From the NCBI RefSeq assembly GCF_963666195.1, contig NZ_OY762653.1, positions 124,001 through 188,000 on the forward strand: 64,000 bases of DNA, read 5' to 3'. The DNA comes from Trichococcus shcherbakoviae. Lineage in GTDB: Bacteria > Bacillota > Bacilli > Lactobacillales > Aerococcaceae. The notes beneath the pieces were generated by a model, which made no database searches, was not told the DNA's origin, and worked only from the letters and a program-made list of their open reading frames with translations. The translations under genes were made by a program, and so were the position numbers. Every line of letters starts with the position of its first letter. The first letter of the stretch is position 1. Of this stretch, positions 50,411-59,773 are shown one piece after another.

Positions 50411-50827
50411 ATGACAAAATCTTTATATCATACGGAAATCATCAATGATGAGGGATTGAACGGGACCGTATCTGTTTCGGATGGGGAATCCCTGCAAACT
50501 TCAGATCCACTGAAGGATTTAGCCGGCTTCAATCCTGAACAGTTATTTGGCTTGTCATGGGCGACTTGCTTGAATGCTACAATTGAGGCTTTGCTTAAAG
50601 CCAGGAAAGCCGAGGCGAGAAGCAAAGCGGAAGTCCATGTTGATTTCTGCAGGGAAGAAGACGGAAAAGGCTTTTATTTCGATCTGAAGGCCTTTATTTC
50701 GGTCGAAGGCATGGAATTGGCGGACGTCGAGAAACTTGCGCAATCAGCCCACAAACGCTGTCCTGTTTCAAAAATCATCGGCGACTACAATCACGTCACT
50801 TTGGAAGTTGTCCCGTACGCGGAATAA
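50411..50827 (+). CDS. OsmC/Ohr family peroxiredoxin-like protein
   Basis: A 138-aa OsmC-fold protein with the two redox cysteines in SWATCLNATIEA (about 57) and KRCPVSKII (about 117). Ohr enzymes reduce organic hydroperoxides; OsmC relatives do similarly. The length and the L-F-x-x-x-x-x-x-C pattern favour the Ohr group. Confidence 0.87.
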   Translation: MTKSLYHTEIINDEGLNGTVSVSDGESLQTSDPLKDLAGFNPEQLFGLSWATCLNATIEALLKARKAEARSKAEVHVDFCREEDGKGFYFDLKAFISVEGMELADVEKLAQSAHKRCPVSKIIGDYNHVTLEVVPYAE

Positions 50828-50928
50828 CAGCTTCAAATCGGCTGCTTCAATTAACAGCTAATCCGTATCACTTTGCAACAGTCTGTTTTGTGATAAAATA
50901 GTGAAAAGCAGAAAAGGTGGCGTAGCGT

Positions 50929-52407
50929 ATGTTAAAAGATTTCGATTTTGACAAAAAAGACACGACATTATCCGGCACAAAAAGGTCCGAACTCGGCAGT
51001 GAATTGGCCGCTTTGCAAAGAAAACTGGTCAGCAGCGATTCATCCATGCTGATCATCGTCGATGGCTGGGAATCCTCAGGCAAAGGGCATATTTTGAAGG
51101 ATCTGACGAGGGAGTTGGACCCGCGTTATTTCGAAGTAAGTGTCTTCGATGATGCCTTGGACGATTACGCAGAGCGTCCCTTTTTGTGGCGCTTCGCACG
51201 GGATTTGCCCGGTAAAGGCCGGATCGCTTTTTTTGATCGGAGTTTCTATTCTGAACTCATGAACGATCTGAAAGTGAATGATGAACGACTGGAACATCAC
51301 CTTGGCTATATCAGTTTTCTGGAGCGGATGCTGGTTGCCGACAATACAATTGTCCTGAAATTATTTCTTCACCACTCGCAAAACACGATGGAAAAACGGA
51401 TTGAGAAACTGAAAAACGATCCGTACAGAGAGTTCCTCATCACGAAAGACGATGAAAAACAACTCAAAAAATACTCTAAATATCTGAAGCACTTCGACAA
51501 AATATTGGCAATGACAAATTTCGATTCATCTCCGTGGCACGTGATTTCTTCGGAGGATCTGAAGGATGCTTCCCGCGAAGCGATTAGCATCGCCAACAGC
51601 ACTTTAAAGAGACACCTCGAGCAAACTGAAAAGAAACCACCGGTGCCGATCCGTTCCGGCCTGAAGGAAAAACCACTGGCCAAAATCGATTTGAAAGCTG
51701 CAATAACGGAAGAAGAGTATGAAGCACAGCTGGAGAAACTGCAGGAAGAAGCTGGGGAATTGGTCTATGAAATGTGGCTGAAAAAGATCCCTTGTGTCCT
51801 TGTATTCGAAGGGACTGATGCAGCAGGTAAGGGCGGAGCAATCAGCCGCTTGACAAGGTTGATCGATCCCCGCAGTTATGATGTCGCCACGACTGCGGCA
51901 CCTACGGAAAACGAGAGCCGCTTTAATTATCTTTGGCGCTTCTATCAGACTTTCCCGGTAAAAGGGAAAATGACCATCTACGACAGAAGTTGGTACGGCC
52001 GCGTGTTGGTGGAACGGGTGGAAGGATTCACGCCGGAATACCGCTGGGCAGCTGCCTACGAAGAAATCAATGAAATGGAGCACAACTTGGTCCACGATGG
52101 CTTGTTGATCATCAAATTCCTGATCGTGATAGACAAAGAAGAGCAAAAACAGCGCTTCAAAGACCGGGAAAACGATCCGGAGAAAAACTACAAGCTGACC
52201 GATGAAGATTGGCGGAACCACGAAAAATTCGAGCAATACGAAGAAGCGATGAACGAAATGGTCGCCAGAACGGACACGAAAGATGCTCCATGGATCATTG
52301 TCGAAGGGACCCAAAAAGAATATGCCCGGATCAAAGTGTTGGAAGAATTCATCAGCCGGGCAAGAGCCTTCATCGATAGCCACGAGGGCAAGAAGCAAGA
52401 AAAATAG
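50929..52407 (+). CDS. pap: Polyphosphate:AMP phosphotransferase (double PPK2 domain)
   Basis: A 492-aa protein made of two PPK2 kinase domains, each with a Walker A-like loop: DGWESSGKG at residue 45 and EGTDAAGKGG near 294. The second domain carries the lid and the YDRSWYGRVLVERVEG motif in full; the first has FDRSFYSELM and appears degenerate. Two-domain PPK2 proteins use polyphosphate to phosphorylate AMP. It ends 24 nt before coaBC. Confidence 0.9.
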   Translation: MLKDFDFDKKDTTLSGTKRSELGSELAALQRKLVSSDSSMLIIVDGWESSGKGHILKDLTRELDPRYFEVSVFDDALDDYAERPFLWRFARDLPGKGRIAFFDRSFYSELMNDLKVNDERLEHHLGYISFLERMLVADNTIVLKLFLHHSQNTMEKRIEKLKNDPYREFLITKDDEKQLKKYSKYLKHFDKILAMTNFDSSPWHVISSEDLKDASREAISIANSTLKRHLEQTEKKPPVPIRSGLKEKPLAKIDLKAAITEEEYEAQLEKLQEEAGELVYEMWLKKIPCVLVFEGTDAAGKGGAISRLTRLIDPRSYDVATTAAPTENESRFNYLWRFYQTFPVKGKMTIYDRSWYGRVLVERVEGFTPEYRWAAAYEEINEMEHNLVHDGLLIIKFLIVIDKEEQKQRFKDRENDPEKNYKLTDEDWRNHEKFEQYEEAMNEMVARTDTKDAPWIIVEGTQKEYARIKVLEEFISRARAFIDSHEGKKQEK

Positions 52408-52431
52408 TTGAATGTAAGCGGGGCGTATAAT

Positions 52432-53652
52432 TTGTTAACAAACAAGAAAGTAACCATCTATGTAACGGGCGGCATCGCAGTGTACAAAGCAGCCGATCTC
52501 GTCAGAAAATTCATCAAAGCGGGCGCCGAAGTTAAAGTCGCGATGACCGCTTCGGCTCAGGAATTCGTCACGCCGTTGACATTCCAGGTATTGAGCAAGC
52601 ACGACGTCTACACAGACACCTTCGATGAAAAAGACGCGCATTTCGTCAGCCATATCCATTTGGCTGACTGGACTGAGCTTGCTGTCGTAGCGCCGGCAAC
52701 AGCCAACATCATCGCCAAGATGGCGAACGGCATCGCCGATGATTTTGTGTCGACTGCGCTATTGGCAACGACGGCTCCACGCCTGATCGTGCCTGCAATG
52801 AACCAGCATATGCTGGAGAATCCGGCTACAATCCGGAATATGGAAGCACTGAAAAGTTACGGCTATGAAATCATGGAGCCTGACACAGGCTTCTTGGCTG
52901 AAGGATACGAAGGCAAAGGGCGCATGCCTGAACCGGATAAAATTGTCGAGGCAGCGCAGCTAGTCGTTTTGAATAATGCCAAAGAACTGCCTTTGAAAGG
53001 CAAAAAGGTGCTCATCACGGCAGGCGGAACGAAAGAGCGTATAGACCCGGTCAGATTCATCACCAATGATTCTTCCGGCAAAATGGGCTACAGTTTGGCG
53101 AAAGCCGCCCGTGACTTAGGCGCTGAAGTGACATTGGTCACCGCGACGAATCTGTTGCCGATTCCTTTTGGGGTCGAAGCGATATCCGTGCAATCGTCCG
53201 AAGAAATGGCAGCGGCAGTTTTAGATAACTTTCACAATGTCGATATGGTCATCATGGCAGCGGCTGTATCAGATTACAGACCCAAAACGCAAGCAGCTGT
53301 CAAAATCAAGAAAACAAACGAGGATTTGACATTGGTTTTGGAGAAAACGACGGATATCTTAGCTGAACTCGGAAAAAGAAAAACGGGTCAATTTTTGATC
53401 GGTTTTGCGGCTGAAACGCATGAAGTCGAACATTATGCGCTAGACAAGCTGAAACGCAAAAAGGCGGATATGATCGTAGCAAATGACGTTTCTAAGGAAT
53501 ATGCAGGATTCAACAAAGATACAAACGAAGTGATCATTTACCAAGCGGATAAAGAACCGATCCAAATTTCGGTGCGGTCAAAAGATTTGATCGCGGAAGA
53601 AATCTTGTATGCAGCCATCGATTCGATGCATGATGAAGTTGGCATGGAATAA
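52432..53652 (+). CDS. coaBC: Bifunctional phosphopantothenoylcysteine decarboxylase/synthetase CoaBC
   Basis: A 406-aa fusion for coenzyme A synthesis. CoaC domain: GGIAVYKAADLVR, active His in SHIHLADW, and PAMNQHM. CoaB domain: ITAGGTKERIDPVRFITNDSSGKMG and AAAVSDYRP. The likely start is TTG 52432 with AGCGGGG about 8 nt upstream; TTG 52408 touches the previous stop. A non-ATG start is notable but not rare. Confidence 0.92.
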   Translation: MLTNKKVTIYVTGGIAVYKAADLVRKFIKAGAEVKVAMTASAQEFVTPLTFQVLSKHDVYTDTFDEKDAHFVSHIHLADWTELAVVAPATANIIAKMANGIADDFVSTALLATTAPRLIVPAMNQHMLENPATIRNMEALKSYGYEIMEPDTGFLAEGYEGKGRMPEPDKIVEAAQLVVLNNAKELPLKGKKVLITAGGTKERIDPVRFITNDSSGKMGYSLAKAARDLGAEVTLVTATNLLPIPFGVEAISVQSSEEMAAAVLDNFHNVDMVIMAAAVSDYRPKTQAAVKIKKTNEDLTLVLEKTTDILAELGKRKTGQFLIGFAAETHEVEHYALDKLKRKKADMIVANDVSKEYAGFNKDTNEVIIYQADKEPIQISVRSKDLIAEEILYAAIDSMHDEVGME

Positions 53653-53680
53653 GTTAAAATGACTAATAAATAACATAATG

Positions 53681-53728
53681 TAGCAAAATTGCGATAATAG
53701 TGATTATTTCGCAATTTTGCTATTTTTG
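53681..53728 (+). terminator. coaBC terminator
   Basis: Perfect 14-bp arms (53681-53694 and 53709-53722), 14-nt loop, then T5. Confidence 0.88.
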
Positions 53729-53937
53729 TATGGTGCGGATAGGATGAATATGATTATTGCTGTTTCTGATAACTTTTATATTAAACTTTGTATAATATAT
53801 ATTATGTAAACTAGAATATAGAATTTTTGCAGATCCGATTTGATGCGGCCTTAATCCCCCGTTTTTCAGGTTTTTGCAGGTCCAAAATCGCCTCAGGTTA
53901 TCTACTGACAATTATTGGCAACAAAGGCATTATTTTT

Positions 53938-54061
53938 CATGTTCATCCGTTGGATTCGTTGCTTCAGGGCCAATCAAACCATAAAAGCCGGCAATCCAAC
54001 AAAATAATTAGTTGGATTGCCGGCCATTACAAGCATTTATGGATTAGATTGACATGAACAT
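53938..54061. repeat. Nested palindromic element in a 650-nt gene-free gap
   Basis: A perfect 14-bp inverted repeat (53987-54000 and 54011-54024, GCCGGCAATCCAAC arms) lies inside a second, longer-range pair (CATGTTCAT at 53938 and ATGAACAT at 54054). No gene is supported in 53730-54290; open frames here follow the palindromes. It may be a small non-autonomous repeat. Confidence 0.5.
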
Positions 54062-54233
54062 AATCAGGCCGCAGCAGATGATTGTCGTTGAAAGGTCAGC
54101 TGATTAAAGTTATTGAGCTGCGATTGAAGGAATCTTAAGGTACAGGAAGTTTTGCATTGGTAGTTGGGTCATTTGACGCGACTAATGAAATTTTTCATAT
54201 AAACAGGCCTCGTATTGTACTGAAATAAAAATC

Positions 54234-54288
54234 GGCTTATCTGAGCTGAATGAGCTGGATAAAATCCTGCCCGAATCACAGATAAGCC
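54234..54288 (-). terminator. Terminator of the 127-aa gene
   Basis: 10-bp perfect arms GGCTTATCTG (54234-54243) and CAGATAAGCC (54279-54288). On the minus strand they are followed by a T5 tract. Confidence 0.65.
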
Positions 54289-54307
54289 TGATCAGACATT
54301 ATAATCA

Positions 54308-54691
54308 TCAGTCGAAATACGCAAAAAGCTTTTCTTTGACTTCCTCAAGAAATTCCAAATCTGATGCAACAGGATTTTCGATTTCCAGCAATGTGAGATA
54401 ATCATCCGTATCCACGCTGTTGACGACCAGTTCGGCTAAAGAGCCATGGGGAAATTTATTCATACGGATGTCGAGCCCAGCTTCCAGATAAGCACGATTA
54501 CAACCTGAACAGGACTGAACCTTCCTGATCAAATCATCATAATTCACGTTTTTTCTTTGCTCAGTTACGATTTCTTCCATGAAGGTGAGGATATCTTGTT
54601 CCGTCTGACTCTTGTATTCCGGAGCCACCCTTTCTTTCAGAATCAGCAGAAACTGCTCCAATTTCAATCTGTTGACTGTTACGTTTTTCAT
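54308..54691 (-). CDS. Conserved hypothetical protein, 127 aa
   Basis: A soluble acidic protein with a central pair of cysteines (CSGCNRAYLEAGLDI). I do not recognise the family. The start at 54691 is 11 nt after GAGGAG; a GTG four codons earlier sits too close to that site. It has no membrane segment. It is followed by its own terminator, so it is monocistronic. Confidence 0.6.
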   Translation of the reverse strand: MKNVTVNRLKLEQFLLILKERVAPEYKSQTEQDILTFMEEIVTEQRKNVNYDDLIRKVQSCSGCNRAYLEAGLDIRMNKFPHGSLAELVVNSVDTDDYLTLLEIENPVASDLEFLEEVKEKLFAYFD

Positions 54692-54863
54692 CGTACCATT
54701 CACTCCTCGCTCCAGACAGGCTACCAGTGTCGTTTACACCTATATATTACCACCTTGGGAGCTGATTGGACGAATGATAGCGTTTGGAGGATAGACAACA
54801 AAAAAGCGGATGTGCCCTTTCCTTCTCTAGGAAAATGGTCGCATTCGCTATTTTTTTCTATTT

Positions 54864-55427
54864 TCAGCTTCTTACAGGCACAGCCTGCAGCATTTGGTAC
54901 AATTCTGATGGAGATGGCACGTCGCTTATGTTTGCTGAGTAATGGCTCAAAACAACTTGCCCTTTTCTGTCGACGACGATTGTCGCTTGCAGTTGCAGTT
55001 CATTCCCCTCAAAACGTTGACATTCGATCCCGTAGTATTCAAATTCCAGCAGTTTTTCTTCGGAAACACCGTAAACAAGATCGCGCATGGAGTCAGATGA
55101 AGGGATATCAAAGTGTTCATACAAGGATTGCTCTGGATCCGCTATGACGGTAAATGGAATTTTCATTTTCGTCGTTCTTTCGGCAACAGCAGCTTCCGTC
55201 CCTTGTATCACCATCATGATTTCGATCCCCTGTTCTTTGAGGAATTGATAGGCATCGCGGTATTTCAGCATATCCAGCTGACTCATGCCGCACCCCAGAT
55301 GTCTCAGGAAAATCACCGCAGTGAAATCGCGTTTCAGCTGAGATCGGAAACTTTCACAATTCCCATTCTTCGTCAAAAATAAAAAATCTTCTATTTCTGT
55401 TCCTTCGGTCAACTTCACTTGACCCAC
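54864..55427 (-). CDS. Peroxiredoxin-like (AhpC/TSA, PRXL2-type) protein
   Basis: A 187-aa thioredoxin-fold protein with the FLRHLGCGMSQ motif. Cys46 occupies the peroxidatic position; relatives often have F-x-x-x-C-x-x-C. A second Cys near 136 (IECQRFE) might resolve it. TVIADPEQ and IVVDRKGQVV are typical AhpC/TSA strands. Reaction on peroxides is inferred. Confidence 0.8.
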   Translation of the reverse strand: MGQVKLTEGTEIEDFLFLTKNGNCESFRSQLKRDFTAVIFLRHLGCGMSQLDMLKYRDAYQFLKEQGIEIMMVIQGTEAAVAERTTKMKIPFTVIADPEQSLYEHFDIPSSDSMRDLVYGVSEEKLLEFEYYGIECQRFEGNELQLQATIVVDRKGQVVLSHYSANISDVPSPSELYQMLQAVPVRS

Positions 55428-55695
55428 CCCTTCCGCATTTTCCCCGCAACAGTTTGTTTCTGATGCAGTTAGCGTTCAATTAACACAATTTGTTTACTCC
55501 ATGTAAGAATATCTTACCGGTTCTTTCTGATTTTGTCGATGATATTGTTACATTAATCGTCAGAAAATCTGACATGCATTTTTCTGAGGGCTGTAAGTGT
55601 TGTCATATTTATCCAATGGCTTTAAATTGACAGCGCTTACGCACTGTGATAGATTGACTTTGATGAGGAAAACAAGTACTCAAGGAGGTGTATGT

Positions 55696-56844
55696 ATGGC
55701 AAGAGGAGGCGGTGGCGGATCACGGGGAGGTGGTGGTTCTTTCGGCGGCAGCCGTGGTGGCGGAGGCCGCAGCAGCGGTGGTCGCGGCAGTTCTTTTGGA
55801 GGCGGATCCTTCGGCGGCAGCAAAAGCGGTCGTGGTGGCGGTAGCAAAGGAAGTAGTGGATCTTTTGGAGGCGGCGGGTTTAATATCCCCCGTTCTTCCG
55901 GTTCAAGCGGTCCGATTTTCCGGAGTGGCCCCATTATCAGAGGCCCATCTTCCGGCGGTCCCAATTATTCTGGTGGTAGCCCTAGAGGTGCTCCGGGCTG
56001 CGGTTTAGGCTGCGGTACGATCGCATTGGTCGTGATTATTTTGGCTATTGTTTTCGGTTTGATTTTCTCCTTCAATACGGGATCTTCTCTTTCCGGTTCG
56101 GGCGGGAACAACGAAATCACCCTTTCTACAGTGGAACGGGAGCCCCTTCCGGATGGTTCGGTCACGGAAACGGATTATTACACAGACACGATTGGTTGGA
56201 TCGGAAACCGCTCTGAATTGACCTCGGGGATGAAGCATTTCTACGAGAAAACCGGCGTGCAACCCTATCTTTACTTGACGGATGACATCAACGGTTCGAC
56301 GAATCCCTCGATGGAGGATTTGGAAAGCTTCGCGAACGAAAAATATGATGAACTATTTGCCGACGAGGCCCATCTGCTGTTGGTATTTTTCGAATATCAG
56401 TCCAGCATGTACATGGATTATTATGTAGTCGGTACCCAGGCTGCCACTGTCATCGATACAGAGGCCGGCGATGTCCTGCTTGATTACATCGATTCCTATT
56501 ACTATGATGACAACAGAACGGACGAAGAATTCTTCAGCGATGCTTTCCGGGATTCCGCGGATCGCATCATGGAAGTGACGCGTTCCCCGTGGATCGCGGT
56601 TCTGATCGTTTTCGGCGTCATTATCCTGCTCGCCCTTCTGTTCTTCTGGTGGCGGCATGCCAAAAAACAAAAGAATCTGGAAGCACAGCAAACGGAAGAT
56701 ATTCTGAAGACGCCGTTGGATACGTTCGGTAATACCGAGGCGGAGGAACTTACGAAAAAATATGATGCCGATGTCCCGCAGCAAGTCGATACCAGCCCTA
56801 CCCCGCAGGCAGAAGACGCAACCAAGGAAGACACGAACCCATAA
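55696..56844 (+). CDS. TPM-domain-like membrane protein with Gly/Ser/Arg-rich N-terminus
   Basis: 382 aa. Residues 1-105 are almost wholly Gly, Ser and Arg (GGGGSRGG-type repeats). A transmembrane helix spans about 106-128, then an extracytoplasmic TPM-like alpha/beta domain (about 150-290, with GIKH-type FYEKTGVQPYLYLTDD and LLVFFEYQ strands), a second helix at 299-319, and an acidic tail. ATG 55696 follows a perfect AAGGAGG. It is 13 nt before a PspA gene, so both likely act in membrane stress response. Confidence 0.8.
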   Translation: MARGGGGGSRGGGGSFGGSRGGGGRSSGGRGSSFGGGSFGGSKSGRGGGSKGSSGSFGGGGFNIPRSSGSSGPIFRSGPIIRGPSSGGPNYSGGSPRGAPGCGLGCGTIALVVIILAIVFGLIFSFNTGSSLSGSGGNNEITLSTVEREPLPDGSVTETDYYTDTIGWIGNRSELTSGMKHFYEKTGVQPYLYLTDDINGSTNPSMEDLESFANEKYDELFADEAHLLLVFFEYQSSMYMDYYVVGTQAATVIDTEAGDVLLDYIDSYYYDDNRTDEEFFSDAFRDSADRIMEVTRSPWIAVLIVFGVIILLALLFFWWRHAKKQKNLEAQQTEDILKTPLDTFGNTEAEELTKKYDADVPQQVDTSPTPQAEDATKEDTNP

Positions 56845-56857
56845 GGAGGAAACGGAA

Positions 56858-57535
56858 ATGGCAATACTGGAGAGATTTTCGGATATCATCAGTGCGAACA
56901 TCAATGCTTTGATCGACAAAATGGAAAATCCGGCAAAAATGATCGACCAATACCTGCGAGATATGATGGAAGATTTGGCTGAAGTCAAAAGAAGCACAGC
57001 CGGCGTCATGGCGGAAGAGACCCGGACCAAGCGTTTAGTCGATGAAAACCAGGCGGAAGTCATCAAATACACCGATTATGCCAAAAAAGCCTTGGAAGCC
57101 GGCAATGAGAACGATGCCCGCATTTTCCTGACCAAAAAGCAGGAATTGGAAAATGTCGGTGCAGGATTGGCTACTTCATACGCCTCGGCTCATGAAAATG
57201 CCGTCAAGATGCGCCAGATGCATGATAAACTGGCAACCGACATCGAAACGCTCAAATCCCGCCGTGAAATGATTAAATCCAAGATAGCGGTCGCCAAAAC
57301 CCAGGAAACCCTCAACAAAGCAACGGATTCCATCGCGAGCACAAAAGGTGCCATGAGCTCCTTCGAACGGATGGAAGAAAAAGCCGACAAAATGTTGGAT
57401 CAGGCTAATGCGATGTCCGAGTTGAACATGACACCGATCGACGAAGCGAAAGCGCTGGAAGAAAAATACGCAAGCCAAGGATCGGCATCTGTAGAAGAGG
57501 AACTTGAGCAAATGAAAAAAGATATGGGAGTGTAA
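56858..57535 (+). CDS. pspA: PspA/IM30 family phage shock protein A
   Basis: A 225-aa almost wholly helical coiled-coil protein with the PspA opening (RFSDIISANINALIDKMENPAKMIDQYLRDM split over the first 45 residues). PspA/IM30 proteins coat and repair the inner leaflet of stressed membranes. ATG 56858 follows AAGGAGG. Pairing with the membrane TPM-like protein fits a two-gene envelope-stress module. Confidence 0.92.
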   Translation: MAILERFSDIISANINALIDKMENPAKMIDQYLRDMMEDLAEVKRSTAGVMAEETRTKRLVDENQAEVIKYTDYAKKALEAGNENDARIFLTKKQELENVGAGLATSYASAHENAVKMRQMHDKLATDIETLKSRREMIKSKIAVAKTQETLNKATDSIASTKGAMSSFERMEEKADKMLDQANAMSELNMTPIDEAKALEEKYASQGSASVEEELEQMKKDMGV

Positions 57536-57551
57536 TCCATATCATACTTAC

Positions 57552-57595
57552 AAAAAGTGCACCCTGCCATTTTGAATGGCAAGGTGCACTTTTTT
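57552..57595 (+). terminator. pspA terminator
   Basis: Arms AAAAAGTGCACC and GGTGCACTTTTT with an inner GCCATT / AATGGC pairing and T6. The symmetric A/T flanks allow bidirectional use. Confidence 0.9.
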
Positions 57596-57692
57596 GCTGA
57601 TTTTGCGGAAACGCATTTTGAGGCGATTTCAATCGGGAATGTGTACCCACCATCACGAAACTCTCTCAAAACACGTTATTTTTTTACGGGTG

Positions 57693-58244
57693 TTAAAATC
57701 CGAAATCGACCCGTTTGTATACGTTGTTGATGTTCTCCTGGGTGATGTCGATATAACGGAGCGTGACCGCCTGCGAAGAGTGCTGAAAGATTGTTTGGAG
57801 CAGGGAAATATCGACGCCCTGCTTATAGGAATGATAGCCGAAGCTCTTTCGCAGCGAATGGGCGCTCAAGGTGATGCCGATCATATCCCCGGCATGCGCG
57901 ATGATGCGGTGTGCTTGCGTACGCTTGATATGGCTGTTCTTGTCGGCGTTGGAATAGAACAAATAATCTGTCGCATCCAGCCCTTCCCTTTTAACATAAT
58001 CCGAAATGGATTGCTTCAAGCGGTCATGGATGGCCAACTCTTTCTTCTTGCCCGTTTTCATCTCGACGATCTGATACGACTCTTTCCCCAGTACTTGCCC
58101 CACCTTCACGTTCAGGATGTCGCTGATGCGCAGACCTGTCCGGATAGCATACTCCAGCAACAGGCGATTTTTCGAATATGGCGGATAAACGTCCATCAAT
58201 GTTTGAATTTGGCTGATGTCTTTGATTGCATGAGTGGTATTCAC
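57693..58244 (-). CDS. Solitary tyrosine recombinase (catalytic domain only)
   Basis: A 183-aa integrase-family enzyme. The full active site is present: R39 (TGLRISDI), K near 64-67, H129 and R132 (AHSLRK), H155, and the nucleophile Y164 (LRYIDI). The N-terminal core-binding domain of XerC/D and phage integrases is missing, so it is a short, FimB-like form. Such enzymes invert or excise small DNA segments. No mobile genes or obvious inverted target were found beside it. Confidence 0.85.
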   Translation of the reverse strand: MNTTHAIKDISQIQTLMDVYPPYSKNRLLLEYAIRTGLRISDILNVKVGQVLGKESYQIVEMKTGKKKELAIHDRLKQSISDYVKREGLDATDYLFYSNADKNSHIKRTQAHRIIAHAGDMIGITLSAHSLRKSFGYHSYKQGVDISLLQTIFQHSSQAVTLRYIDITQENINNVYKRVDFGF

Positions 58245-58264
58245 TGAAATGTCCTCTTGTTTCC

Positions 58265-58600
58265 TCTATTTTAGCCCTCCGATATCCGGGGTTTTTCGGT
58301 TGATTTCGATAAAAAAAGCATACCATTTTGGTATTGATAAATCAACGTTTTATGAGGAACACAATTATACATGTGTTCCCCCTTTTGGTGTCTCATTCCC
58401 AACTTTTGACAGGCTGCAGAAACGACTTTTGAGACGATTTCGCGCATGGTTATGGCCAACTATGCGCGAAACGAAACGACACGACAGGCTCTTTTGGGGA
58501 ATACTTTGACTTTGCGTCGCAGAAGCTTCATAATTATTTAAAGAAATGATAATACATTTCGTTGTTTATCTTTGATACAATACAAGCATGCTACGAAAGA
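58265..58600. other. 371-nt gap between recombinase and DUF1002 gene
   Basis: No gene is supported. A perfect 8-bp hairpin (GGAACACA 58356-58363 / TGTGTTCC 58372-58379) is present. It could be a recombinase site, but no second copy was found nearby. Confidence 0.4.
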
Positions 58601-58614
58601 AAGAAGGTTAAACC

Positions 58615-59583
58615 ATGAAACTGAAAAAAATGATGACAGTAGGTCTGGCTTCGTTGACCTTATTGGGAATTACCGCTCCGGCAGCGTTTGCCGATAAAGT
58701 CGCAATCGAACCGATCTTCACTTACGGCGAGAGTCTGAACGCCGCCCAACTGGAGGAAACCAGAGAAACGCTGGGAGTAGCCGAGGGAACGAACGAGTTA
58801 GTCGTGGCAGTCAATGAATTGAACGGCTTGCTTCAGGATGATTACCCTTATAGCCAAGTCTATTCGAGCACGTACATCACGCCTGCCGACAGCGATGGTG
58901 CTGTTTCAGTGGAGATTCTGACTCCTGAAACCATTACTGCGATCACAGAGGCGCAGTATAAAAATGCTGCCATCACAGCGGGCGCAGTGGATGTGGACAT
59001 CAAGGTAGCGTCTGCTGTCAAGGTTGACGGATCCGGCGCTTTGGCCGGTGTCTACAAAGCTTTTGCTGATTCAGGAAACACACTGGATGCAGCGGCCGTG
59101 GAAGTCGCCCAGGAAGAACTGGCTGTCACTTCTGCAGTAACCGAGGAAAACCAAGCCGACAGCGGCTATTCGGATGAATTGATGAACGCTGCGATCGTGG
59201 AAATGAAACAGGACATCCAAGAAGCCAAGGATGCGAACAACGGTAACATCAGCGCTGACGACATCCGTCAAATCGTCGAGGATGTGCTGAAGAACTACAA
59301 CCTTGACACCATCCTGTCTTCGGACAACATCACGAACATCCAGAACCTCATGATCAATTTCGGCGACATCAATCTTACTGCGGCGCAGAAAGAACAGATT
59401 GCCGCTTTCGGTGAAGAACTGCAGGCAACCGGCGGAGAATTGTTCGAGCAGGCAAAAACGGCCTGGAGCAATGTTGATCAGGAACAACTGAAGGAAGACA
59501 GCATGGGAATATGGGAATCCATCGTCCAATTCTTCACGAACCTTTTCGGCGGCAACGACAGCACTACAACTGAAACCGAATAA
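58615..59583 (+). CDS. Secreted DUF1002 protein
   Basis: A 322-aa protein with a signal peptide (KMMTVGLASLTLLGITAPAAFA, cleavage near residue 26) and a DUF1002 body: TYGESLNAAQLEETRETLGV, a YSSTYITP segment, ITAGAVDVDIKVASAVKVDGSGALAGVYKAF region, and a helical C-terminus. Extracellular; role unknown. It is monocistronic with a strong terminator. Confidence 0.88.
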   Translation: MKLKKMMTVGLASLTLLGITAPAAFADKVAIEPIFTYGESLNAAQLEETRETLGVAEGTNELVVAVNELNGLLQDDYPYSQVYSSTYITPADSDGAVSVEILTPETITAITEAQYKNAAITAGAVDVDIKVASAVKVDGSGALAGVYKAFADSGNTLDAAAVEVAQEELAVTSAVTEENQADSGYSDELMNAAIVEMKQDIQEAKDANNGNISADDIRQIVEDVLKNYNLDTILSSDNITNIQNLMINFGDINLTAAQKEQIAAFGEELQATGGELFEQAKTAWSNVDQEQLKEDSMGIWESIVQFFTNLFGGNDSTTTETE

Positions 59584-59608
59584 CCGAAGCATCGCTAGCA
59601 ACATAATG

Positions 59609-59650
59609 AAGAAGCCTTCCTTTCTGTATCCGTCGAAAGGAAGGCTTCTT
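59609..59650 (+). terminator. DUF1002 gene terminator
   Basis: Perfect 16-bp arms (59609-59624 and 59635-59650), 10-nt loop. The T-tract is short. Confidence 0.8.
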
Positions 59651-59773
59651 GCTATCTAGGGATTCAATTGGAATCAATCATGATAATTCCCTATCGTCTT
59701 CACAAAAAAATTAAATTTGCATGTTATCCTCTTGAATGAGTACTGATGCATTTATTGAAAGGAGGATACCCGT

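Noticed and set aside
53827-54057. 76-codon plus-strand frame
   Set aside because: It runs through the nested palindrome and has no ribosome site.
55626-55641. Catabolite-responsive (cre) site
   Set aside because: TTGACAGCGCTTACG matches the consensus with two mismatches at conserved positions, too weak to claim.
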